A DNA stretch of 27,600 nt from Desulfonatronospira sp. Lineage in GTDB: Bacteria; Desulfobacterota; Desulfovibrionia; Desulfovibrionales; Desulfonatronovibrionaceae. Location of the stretch: NCBI GenBank assembly GCA_003554505.1, contig PWGS01000230.1, positions 1 through 27,600 on the forward strand, in the 5' to 3' direction. Made by a program: the position numbers and the translations under genes. The notes below the pieces were generated by a model that was not told where the DNA came from, searched no databases, and saw nothing but the letters and a program-made list of their open reading frames with translations. Shown here one piece after another: positions 21,775 to 27,600 of this stretch (position 1 is the stretch's first letter; each line of letters starts with the position of its first letter).

Positions 21775-22959
21775 ATGCAGGATTTACCCCTGGGGTTCGA
21801 CCTGGCTGCGGTCCGGGCCGGATTCAAGTACAAGGACCGCCCGGACCTGGCCCTGATATACAGCCGTACTCCGGCCAGGGCGGCCGGTGTTTTCACCACC
21901 AATGCATTCCAGGCCGCCCCGGTGCTGGTGGCCAGGGAAAACCTGGACCGCAGCGATCTCATGCGCGCCGTGCTGGTCAATGCCGGCCAGGCCAATGCCT
22001 GCACCGGTGAAGAAGGGCTGGCCGACTGCCGCAGGACCCTGGACCTGCTGGCGGGACACCTGGGTGTTTCCGCAGGAGAAATACTTCCAGCCTCCACCGG
22101 GGTCATCGGTGCCAGGATGCCCATGCCCGCCTGGGAAAAAAGCCTGCCCGGGCTGGTGGAAAACCTGGGAGAATGCACCGGGGAACAGGCGGCCATGGCC
22201 ATTATGACCACGGATACCTTTCCCAAGAACGCCTCCAGGAAGATAGAGCTGGATCAGGGCCGGGTGCGCTTCTGGGGCATGACCAAGGGCGCGGGCATGA
22301 TCTGCCCGGACATGGCCACCATGCTGGCCTTTGTCCTGACGGATCTGCAGGTGGACGGGCCCCGGTGGCAGGAGATCCTTGCCGGAGCCATGGATCAAAG
22401 CTTCAATGCCATTACCGTTGATGGAGATACCAGTACCAATGACTGTGTCCTGGCCCTGGCCAACGGTGAATCCGGAGCGAGCTGCAACTCCCCGGAAAAC
22501 AGGGACAAGGCTGCAAAGGTACTGGAAGATATATGCCGGGACCTGGCCTACCAGATCGTCAAGGACGCCGAGGGCGGCACCAAGGTCATGCATATCCGGG
22601 TCACCGGGGCGGCAGACAGCCTGGACGCACGCAAGGCGGCCAGGGCGGTGGGCAATTCCAGCCTGGTCAAGACGGCCATGTTCGGGCGCGATCCCAACTG
22701 GGGCCGCATTGTGGCCGCACTGGGCAGGAGCGGGGCCCGCTTTGACCCGGGCAAAGTAAGGCTGAGTCTTGCAGGCCTGGAGATCTTTTCCATGGGCAGA
22801 CCTGTGGATATGGATATAGACGAGGTTTTCGCCCCTCTGCTTGCCTCCAGGGATATCCGGGTGGATATTGACCTGGGAAGGGGGCAGGGCGAATATTTTC
22901 TCATGGCCTCGGATCTAACCGACGAATATATCCGCATCAACTCGGACTACCGCAGCTGA
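21775..22959 (+). CDS. argJ: bifunctional ornithine acetyltransferase / N-acetylglutamate synthase
   Basis: ArgJ transfers the acetyl group from N-acetylornithine to glutamate in the cyclic arginine pathway. The 394-residue precursor shows the self-cleavage site KGAGMICPDMATML, where the bond Ala181-Thr182 is cut and Thr182 becomes the nucleophile. It also has VDGDTSTNDCVLALANG, KDAEGGTK and the RDPNWGRIVAALGRSG segment. AAGGA stands 9 bases before the ATG. Whether it also uses acetyl-CoA cannot be told from the sequence. The 99-base gap after secA is G-rich and degenerate (GGGGCAT-like) and holds no gene. Confidence 0.95.
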   Translation: MQDLPLGFDLAAVRAGFKYKDRPDLALIYSRTPARAAGVFTTNAFQAAPVLVARENLDRSDLMRAVLVNAGQANACTGEEGLADCRRTLDLLAGHLGVSAGEILPASTGVIGARMPMPAWEKSLPGLVENLGECTGEQAAMAIMTTDTFPKNASRKIELDQGRVRFWGMTKGAGMICPDMATMLAFVLTDLQVDGPRWQEILAGAMDQSFNAITVDGDTSTNDCVLALANGESGASCNSPENRDKAAKVLEDICRDLAYQIVKDAEGGTKVMHIRVTGAADSLDARKAARAVGNSSLVKTAMFGRDPNWGRIVAALGRSGARFDPGKVRLSLAGLEIFSMGRPVDMDIDEVFAPLLASRDIRVDIDLGRGQGEYFLMASDLTDEYIRINSDYRS

Positions 22960-23061
22960 TCAGCTAAGGCGCAGCAGCGCAACTCTTAACCCTTGAACTT
23001 ATCCAGGCCTGGTGTGGCACAGCCAGGGCTGAAGCATTCTATATTACAGGAAGCGCAACAT

Positions 23062-23658
23062 ATGTCCGCAAAACTGAACCTGCCCCGTGTAGCTGATTTC
23101 CTGCACGAGGTGGGCATGCTCAAGAGAACTCCGCGCACAGGCTACCAGTTTCTGGGTACGGGCTCGGAAAACGTGGCCGAGCACAGTTTCCGCACCGCTG
23201 TAATCGGATACATCCTGGCCAAAATGGCCGGGGCGGACCGGGAAAAGACAGTATATCTGTGCCTTTTTCACGATATTCACGAATCCAGGGTAGGGGACAT
23301 GAATTATGTCAACCGGCTTTACAACAGGACCAATGACCGCTCGGCCCTGGAGGACGCCCTGCGGGGCACCGGCCTGGAAGACGAGGTGCTCCCTCTTCAC
23401 GAAGAACTGGACCAGAACAGTACCCTGGAGGCCGGCCTGGCCGAGGATGCGGATCAGCTGGACCTTATCCTGAATCTCAAGGAGCAGGAGGATCTGGGCA
23501 ACAGGTACGCAACCAGGTGGCTGGAATCCGCCTGGGAGCGTGTAAAGACGGAACACGGCCGCAAACTGGCCGGGGCGATTTTTGAAAGCGATCATACCGC
23601 CTGGTGGTTTGAAAGCCAGGACAAGCGCTGGTGGATCGAGCGCAAGCACAAGAAGTAG
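23062..23658 (+). CDS. HD-domain phosphohydrolase (YfbR/HDDC2-like)
   Basis: This is probably a metal-dependent 5'-deoxynucleotidase or related nucleotide phosphohydrolase. The 198-residue product carries the HD set His41 (AEHSFR), His70-Asp71 (LFHDIHESRVGD) and Asp131 (EDADQLD), with spacing typical of YfbR-like proteins. I chose the ATG at 23062 because AGGAAG is 8 bases upstream; an open frame from 22993 has no homologous residues. The substrate is not deducible. smpB follows after 3 bases. The 102 bases after argJ hold no gene. Confidence 0.82.
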   Translation: MSAKLNLPRVADFLHEVGMLKRTPRTGYQFLGTGSENVAEHSFRTAVIGYILAKMAGADREKTVYLCLFHDIHESRVGDMNYVNRLYNRTNDRSALEDALRGTGLEDEVLPLHEELDQNSTLEAGLAEDADQLDLILNLKEQEDLGNRYATRWLESAWERVKTEHGRKLAGAIFESDHTAWWFESQDKRWWIERKHKK

Positions 23659-23661
23659 AAT

Positions 23662-24129
23662 ATGTCACAAAGCAAGAGCGGCATAAAGATAATTGCGGTC
23701 AACCGCAAGGTGCGCCATTATTTTGAAATAATGGAAACCATGGAGGCGGGCATGGCCCTTACAGGTTCCGAGGTCAAGTCTTTGCGGGCGGGCAAGGTAA
23801 GTTTCAAGGAGGGCTACGTGCGTTTTGACCGGGGTGAGGCCTATCTGGTGGACGTGCATATAGCCCCTTATGAAAATGCCGGCTATGCCCAGCATGATCC
23901 GGTGCGCCCGCGCAGGCTTCTTATGCACAAAAGCGAGATCAAGCGGCTCATGGGCAAGGTGGAGCAAAAGGGGCTGACCGTCATTCCCACCCGGATGTAT
24001 TTCAAGCAGGGCAAGGCCAAGGTGGAAATTGCCCTGGCCCGGGGCATGAGGCTGCATGACCGCCGCGAAACTTTAAAGCGCAGGGCCGTGGAACGAGATA
24101 CCGCCAGGGAAATGGCCAAGTATAAGTAG
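23662..24129 (+). CDS. smpB: SsrA-binding protein (tmRNA partner)
   Basis: SmpB delivers tmRNA to stalled ribosomes in trans-translation. The 155-residue product has the family pattern: AVNRKVRHYFEIMETMEAGMALTGSEVKSLR, the FKEGYV segment, NAGYAQHDPVRPRRLLMHKSEI, and a basic C-terminal tail with DRRETLKRRAVERD, which enters the mRNA channel. It starts 3 bases after the HD gene, so the pair is probably one transcript. tmRNA itself (ssrA) is not visible in the window. Confidence 0.96.
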   Translation: MSQSKSGIKIIAVNRKVRHYFEIMETMEAGMALTGSEVKSLRAGKVSFKEGYVRFDRGEAYLVDVHIAPYENAGYAQHDPVRPRRLLMHKSEIKRLMGKVEQKGLTVIPTRMYFKQGKAKVEIALARGMRLHDRRETLKRRAVERDTAREMAKYK

Positions 24130-24133
24130 GTAT

Positions 24134-24189
24134 GGGGGATGGGGCATGGAGCATGGGGCATAGGGCATGGGGCGCAGGGAACAGGGAAT
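24134..24189 (+). repeat. degenerate heptamer tandem repeat, consensus RGGGCAT
   Basis: Eight consecutive 7-base units run from 24134 to 24189. Three of the middle four units (24141-24168) are GGGGCAT or AGGGCAT, and the outer ones drift to GGGGGAT, GGAGCAT, GGGGCGC, AGGGAAC and AGGGAAT. It lies wholly in the gap between smpB and the GlcD-like gene. The G-runs could allow a G-quadruplex in the transcript. It would change frame with unit number, but the likely downstream start lies after it. Confidence 0.8.
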
Positions 24190-24226
24190 TTTCCCCGGGT
24201 TGGCGGCGCAGGGCGTGGGGGAGAAA

Positions 24227-25594
24227 ATGTCTCTGAAAAAATCCCAGGTCAGATCCCTGGGCAAGATCCTGCCGGAAGACGGACTTCTTTTTAATCCTGC
24301 AGAAAAACTCATATACGGAACCGATGCCGGGCGGCGCTTTGCCATGCCCTGGGCTGTGGTATTGCCGGAAACGGTAGACCAGGTCAGGCAGATCATGCCC
24401 TGGGCCGGGCAGGAAAGAGTTCCGGTCATCCCCAGGGCCAGGGGAACCAATGTTGTTTCCGCCTGCGTACCCCAGGCGGGCGGTATTGTCCTGTCCTGTC
24501 TGAAGCTGGGCCGCATACTGTCTCTCAGCAGCCGGGACTTTACGGCCCATGTACAGCCCGCAGTGATTACGCATGAATTGCAGCAGGCGGCCGCGGCAAA
24601 AGGTCTTTTTTACCCCCCGGACCCGGCAAGCGTGCGCGTCTGCAGCATCGGGGGCAATATAGCCACCAACGCCGGGGGCATGCGGGCCGTAAAATACGGC
24701 GTCACCCGGGACTATGTCCTGGGCCTGGAGGTGGTGCTTCCCGGGGGCGAGCTCATCAGGACCGGGGGGACGGTGCACAAGAACGTAGTGGGCCTGGACC
24801 TGACTTCTTTAATGGTGGGTTCGGAAGGCTGTCTGGGGGTGGTTGTGGGGGCCTGGCTCAAGCTTCTGCCCCGCCCCGCGCATGCTGCTACCATGCTGGC
24901 CTGCTTTGAAAACGAGGAGCAGGCCCTGGAGAGTGTGGACCAGATTTTCGGGGCCGGTCTTCTGCCCTGCGCCCTGGAGTTCTTGCCCCGGGAGGTGCTG
25001 CACTGCCTGTCGGCATATTCCGGCATGCCCTGGCCGGATAAGGCCGGGGCAGCCCTCATGGTGCAGTGCGACGGGTTGAAAGGCAGCGTGCGACAGGAGA
25101 TGACAGAGGCACGCAAAAGGCTCAAAGAGGCTGTTTATGTTGATGAGGCCGAAAACAGCGACCAGGAGCGCATCTGGGAATTGCGGCGGCTCATCAATCC
25201 GGCCTCTTTCAGGCTGGGCTCAGGCAAGGCCAGCGATGACGTGAGCATCCCCCGGGGAAGTCTTCTCAAGGCCATGCAGGGCATTCGCCGCATCGCCGGC
25301 AGATACTCCCTGCAGGTGCTGGCCTTCGGCCACGCGGGCGACGGGAATCTGCATGTAAATTTCATGTACGACCACACCCGGCAGAATATCCAGAAAGAGG
25401 TTCAAAGGGCCAGGGCAGAGCTTCTGGATCTGGTGCTGGGGCTGGAAGGGAGCATGTCCGGAGAGCACGGGGTGGGACTTGCCAAAAGGGGCTTTTTAAA
25501 CAGACAGCCCGGTCCAGCGGCACTGGAAATCATGCACGGGATAAAAAAGGTCCTGGACCCCGACGGAATTCTCAATCCGGGCAAGGCGATTTAG
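24227..25594 (+). CDS. GlcD-like FAD-linked oxidase (glycolate / D-lactate dehydrogenase family)
   Basis: These flavoproteins oxidise D-2-hydroxy acids such as glycolate or D-lactate. The 455-residue product has the PCMH FAD fold with PRARGTNVVSACVPQAGG near 71-88, CSIGGNIATNAGGMRAVKYG near 139-158 and GLEVVLPGGELIRTGG near 165-180. The C-terminal cap has AFGHAGDGNLHVNF and EGSMSGEHGVGLAKRGFL, whose histidines are typical of the family. I chose the ATG at 24227 with GGGGGAG just upstream; a frame from 24167 would encode repeat-derived residues. No iron-sulfur partner (GlcF-like) is adjacent. It converges on the cyclase gene with a 4-base overlap. Confidence 0.88.
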   Translation: MSLKKSQVRSLGKILPEDGLLFNPAEKLIYGTDAGRRFAMPWAVVLPETVDQVRQIMPWAGQERVPVIPRARGTNVVSACVPQAGGIVLSCLKLGRILSLSSRDFTAHVQPAVITHELQQAAAAKGLFYPPDPASVRVCSIGGNIATNAGGMRAVKYGVTRDYVLGLEVVLPGGELIRTGGTVHKNVVGLDLTSLMVGSEGCLGVVVGAWLKLLPRPAHAATMLACFENEEQALESVDQIFGAGLLPCALEFLPREVLHCLSAYSGMPWPDKAGAALMVQCDGLKGSVRQEMTEARKRLKEAVYVDEAENSDQERIWELRRLINPASFRLGSGKASDDVSIPRGSLLKAMQGIRRIAGRYSLQVLAFGHAGDGNLHVNFMYDHTRQNIQKEVQRARAELLDLVLGLEGSMSGEHGVGLAKRGFLNRQPGPAALEIMHGIKKVLDPDGILNPGKAI

Positions 25595-27063
25595 TTTTCC
25601 CCGGCCGGGTCTTTGTTCTCCAGCAGGTAGATGTCCAGAGTTTCCCGTCTGCCCTCCAGGATGGCTTCTTTCCGAGGGCGCAGCTGACCGGGCAGAGGAG
25701 CTATTTTTGCAGCAGCATGGGCGCTGATGACGAGCCTGGTGTCCAGTTCTCTGGTTTTGGCTTCCAGCCTGGCGGCAACATTCACCGCATCCCCCACCAC
25801 GGTGTACTCCATGCGCTGGGGGGAGCCGATGTTGCCCGCCAGTACATGCCCGGTGTGAATGCCGATGCTGTTTTCCAGGGTCAGGTCAGAAGTCAGGGCC
25901 AGAGCGGAATTCAGGCCGTCGCAGGTGGAGAGCATGTCCATCCCGGCCTGCAGCGCGCTGGCTTCGGCCAGCTCATCAGAAATGGGGTGGCCGAACACGG
26001 CCATGATCTTGTCTCCCACAAACTTGTCCACCAGGCCTCCGTGTTTTTCCACTGCCTGAACCATGGCTGAGAAGTAGTCGTTGAGCAGCCCCACCAGGAT
26101 CTTGGGGGGAAGTCTTTCGCTGATGCGGGTGAAACCGCGCAGATCGCAGAAAAGAATGCATGCCGTGGCGGTTTCCCCGCCCAGCTTGGGATCATCGGTC
26201 AGCAGCCTGCTGACCACCTCCCTGGGCATGATCTTGCCCAGGCTGGACTGCAGGATCTGCTTTTCCCTGAGTTCACCGACCATGCGGTTGAAGTGCCGGG
26301 AAAGCTCTCCCAGTTCGTCCCGGCCCCCCTCCGGCACCCCGGCTTCCAGGTCTCCGGCGCTTACCCGGTTAAGTCCCTGGTGCAGAGACTTGATGGGCCC
26401 GGTGATGTGCCGGGACAGGATCAGGGTCACTGCCAGAGCCAGAAGTCCGGCCACGCCGAGGGAGAGTATGCCGGCGTTTCTGATGGCGGCCAGCCTGCCC
26501 TCCATGTGATCAGCGCACATGTCTATGCCCAGCAGCCCCACGTTGCGTCCCCGAAAGTCCTTGATGGGAGCGTACCCGGATATGGTCCACCCCCATTGAT
26601 CCTGGTAAATCCGGTCATCCACGCTGGGGCGGACAAAGCCCTTGAGCATGGATGAGGGGGGCCCGGGGTAAACCGCGCCCACAGGTTCGGGCATTTCATC
26701 CGGGGATATCTGACCGTCACCGGTGTCATCGCTGGGGGGCGAGTCCACCACGAACCGGACCTCATCGTCCTGGATGCGCATGGTATAGGCAAACAGGAAG
26801 TCGTCGTTGGTCAGGGCAATATGGTGCAGGATCTGCTGGATCCTGGCGTAGGCGCTGGAGTCCATGTCTTCAGGAGAGCTGAGGGCTTCCAGGTCGTCTC
26901 CGGAAATGAGCCCGGAGAAGGATTTGGCCGCGGTAAGCAACTGGCTCTGGATGGATTCCAGCAGGGTTTGTCTGGCCTGGTAATAGAAATAGGACCCGGT
27001 GGCCCCGGAAATGGTGAAGGCGGCCACAAACAGAAGCAGAAAGATTTTCAGTCCCAGGCGCAT
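25591..27063 (-). CDS. membrane-bound class III adenylate cyclase with periplasmic sensor and HAMP
   Basis: The 490-residue product has a membrane helix at about 5-25, a periplasmic PAS/Cache-like sensor at about 30-190 (WGWTISGYAPIKDFRG, VGLLGIDM), a second helix at about 196-217, a HAMP domain at about 218-270 and a class III cyclase domain at about 298-480. Metal-binding Asp307 (CDLRGFT) and Asp351 (FVGD) are present. Lys347 and Asp425 (VVGDAVN) specify adenine, and Asn428 and Arg432 are the transition-state residues, so it should make cAMP. An EF-hand-like loop, Asp112 to Glu123 with Asp116-Gly117 and Ile119, lies in the sensor. AGGGAGG stands 6 bases before the ATG. The ligand is unknown. 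Confidence 0.9.
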   Translation of the reverse strand: MRLGLKIFLLLFVAAFTISGATGSYFYYQARQTLLESIQSQLLTAAKSFSGLISGDDLEALSSPEDMDSSAYARIQQILHHIALTNDDFLFAYTMRIQDDEVRFVVDSPPSDDTGDGQISPDEMPEPVGAVYPGPPSSMLKGFVRPSVDDRIYQDQWGWTISGYAPIKDFRGRNVGLLGIDMCADHMEGRLAAIRNAGILSLGVAGLLALAVTLILSRHITGPIKSLHQGLNRVSAGDLEAGVPEGGRDELGELSRHFNRMVGELREKQILQSSLGKIMPREVVSRLLTDDPKLGGETATACILFCDLRGFTRISERLPPKILVGLLNDYFSAMVQAVEKHGGLVDKFVGDKIMAVFGHPISDELAEASALQAGMDMLSTCDGLNSALALTSDLTLENSIGIHTGHVLAGNIGSPQRMEYTVVGDAVNVAARLEAKTRELDTRLVISAHAAAKIAPLPGQLRPRKEAILEGRRETLDIYLLENKDPAGEN

Positions 27064-27111
27064 TTAAAGCCTCCCTGTGCAGGGGCATCGCTCCCTTGCA
27101 GAATGCCCTGG

Positions 27112-27131
27112 CCGGCCGCATTACCGGCCGG
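27112..27131 (-). other. GC-rich hairpin in the cyclase upstream region
   Basis: CCGGCCG (27112-27118) and CGGCCGG (27125-27131) form a 7-base perfect stem around CATTAC, about 50 bases upstream of the cyclase start. There is no T-run on either strand. It may be a leader fold or an operator. Confidence 0.4.
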
Positions 27132-27278
27132 ATCCTGCAGTGGTCAAACAAGGGATGCTGCTTCCTGCCGTTAGGGTTTGGGGAAAAGTCTCCTGGCGGG
27201 CAACAGGGTTACATGGGCTTTAGCCTAACTTAAGCAGGCGGGCAGGGCAAGAAAGTTTTTAAGCCTGGAAAATGATTC

Positions 27279-27314
27279 TTGACAAGCTGAAGAAGGAGAT
27301 ATAAAAAATATAAT
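27279..27314 (+). promoter_or_regulatory. promoter of tRNA-Ala
   Basis: A perfect TTGACA lies at 27279-27284. Two -10 candidates follow: TATAAA (27300-27305, 15-base spacer) and a perfect TATAAT (27309-27314, but 24 bases away). Overlapping the first is TAAAAA at 27302 with the usual 17-base spacer, which would start transcription about 7 bases before the tRNA. Confidence 0.65.
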
Positions 27315-27320
27315 TTGCAA

Positions 27321-27396
27321 GGGGCTGTAGCTCAGTTGGGAGAGCGCCTGAATGGCATTCAGGAGGCCAGGAGTTCAATTCTCCTCAGCTCCACCA
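27321..27396 (+). tRNA. tRNA-Ala (anticodon GGC)
   Basis: A 76-base cloverleaf with encoded CCA. The acceptor stem GGGGCTG pairs with CAGCTCC and has a G-T pair at position 3, matching the G3-U70 identity element of alanine tRNA. The D arm is GCTC/GAGC, and the anticodon stem CCTGA/TCAGG holds loop ATGGCAT with anticodon GGC, reading GCC. The T arm AGGAG/CTCCT holds loop TTCAATT. Confidence 0.97.
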
Positions 27397-27406
27397 TAGA
27401 TTTCAA

Positions 27407-27438
27407 GGGGTTACCTTTCGGGGTAACCCCATTTTTTT
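27407..27438 (+). terminator. intrinsic terminator after tRNA-Ala
   Basis: GGGGTTACC (27407-27415) and GGTAACCCC (27422-27430) form a perfect 9-base stem around TTTCGG, followed by A and seven T. It starts 11 bases after the tRNA CCA. Confidence 0.93.
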
Positions 27439-27470
27439 GTGCCCTTTTCTCCGGGGATAATCTTTTGTTT

Positions 27471-27499
27471 TTGTGTAATTATTCACCATCTGATAAAAT
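27471..27499 (+). promoter_or_regulatory. candidate promoter at right edge
   Basis: TTGTGT (27471-27476) is followed after 17 bases by TAAAAT (27494-27499), preceded by TG one base away (extended -10). It would transcribe rightwards out of the window. In the rest of 27439-27600 I see no gene; a 25-codon frame from 27509 has no ribosome-binding site and is not supported. Confidence 0.35.
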
Positions 27500-27600
27500 T
27501 GGTCAATCTATGCGCACCGCTGATATCCAGGGTCCGGGGGCTTTGCAAACTGGGCGTAAACTGTCTGAACGACGTAGGAAGCGTTAATCAAAACCGTAAA

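Noticed and set aside
21784..22593. Long minus-strand frame opposite argJ
   Set aside because: Shadow of argJ; histidine- and glycine-rich with no recognisable domain.
24167..24226. N-terminal extension of the GlcD-like protein
   Set aside because: These 20 codons are translated from the repeat array and adjoining G-rich bases, while a ribosome-binding site fits the ATG at 24227.
24002..24778. Minus-strand frame across smpB and the start of the GlcD-like gene
   Set aside because: It reads through the heptamer repeat and two real genes in the wrong strand, and has no family features.
27315..27587. Open frame covering the tRNA and its terminator
   Set aside because: It is formed by the tRNA sequence itself (QLGERLNGIQEARSS is a typical tRNA translation artefact).

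Overview
The window reads as an ordinary, densely coded chromosomal segment close to the replication origin of a Gram-negative bacterium. The dnaN-gyrB-gyrA order, the protein style (an outer-membrane-type lipoprotein, MltF, SecA with a zinc tail) and a stand-alone AICAR transformylase point to a sulfate-reducing member of the Desulfovibrionales. That placement is from remembered protein style, not from a search. Base composition rises from about 29% GC in the first 140 bases (hand count) to above 60% in many stretches near the right end.

Layout: (1) 140-7075, plus strand: sliding clamp dnaN, gyrB, gyrA and a TPR lipoprotein. (2) 7072-13592, minus strand: purA, a DNA polymerase III delta-prime gene, glgB, malQ and a LapA-like membrane protein. 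glgB carries an in-frame TAA that separates its catalytic residues and is called here as a pseudogene. (3) 13833-15281, plus strand: an MltF-type lytic transglycosylase diverging from purA, with a small conserved-looking gene (15210-15518) convergent to its end. (4) 15706-25594, plus strand: AICAR transformylase, an RNase II/RNB protein, secA, argJ, an HD-domain phosphohydrolase, smpB and a GlcD-like FAD dehydrogenase. (5) 25591-27063, minus strand: a membrane-bound class III adenylate cyclase. (6) 27321-27396: a single tRNA-Ala(GGC) with promoter and intrinsic terminator.

Functionally the genes are mostly housekeeping: replication and supercoiling (dnaN, gyrB, gyrA, delta prime), purine synthesis (purA, AICAR transformylase), glycogen metabolism (glgB, malQ), cell-wall turnover, secretion (secA), arginine synthesis (argJ), RNA decay and ribosome rescue (RNB, smpB), and cAMP signalling.

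I found no convincing undescribed defence, mobile or biosynthetic system. The best leads are small: the glgB nonsense codon; a short basic upstream ORF plus hairpin ahead of secA; inverted repeats in the AICAR-transformylase leader; a heptamer tandem array between smpB and the GlcD-like gene; an RNB domain with one altered motif; and an EF-hand-like loop in the sensor of the cyclase.
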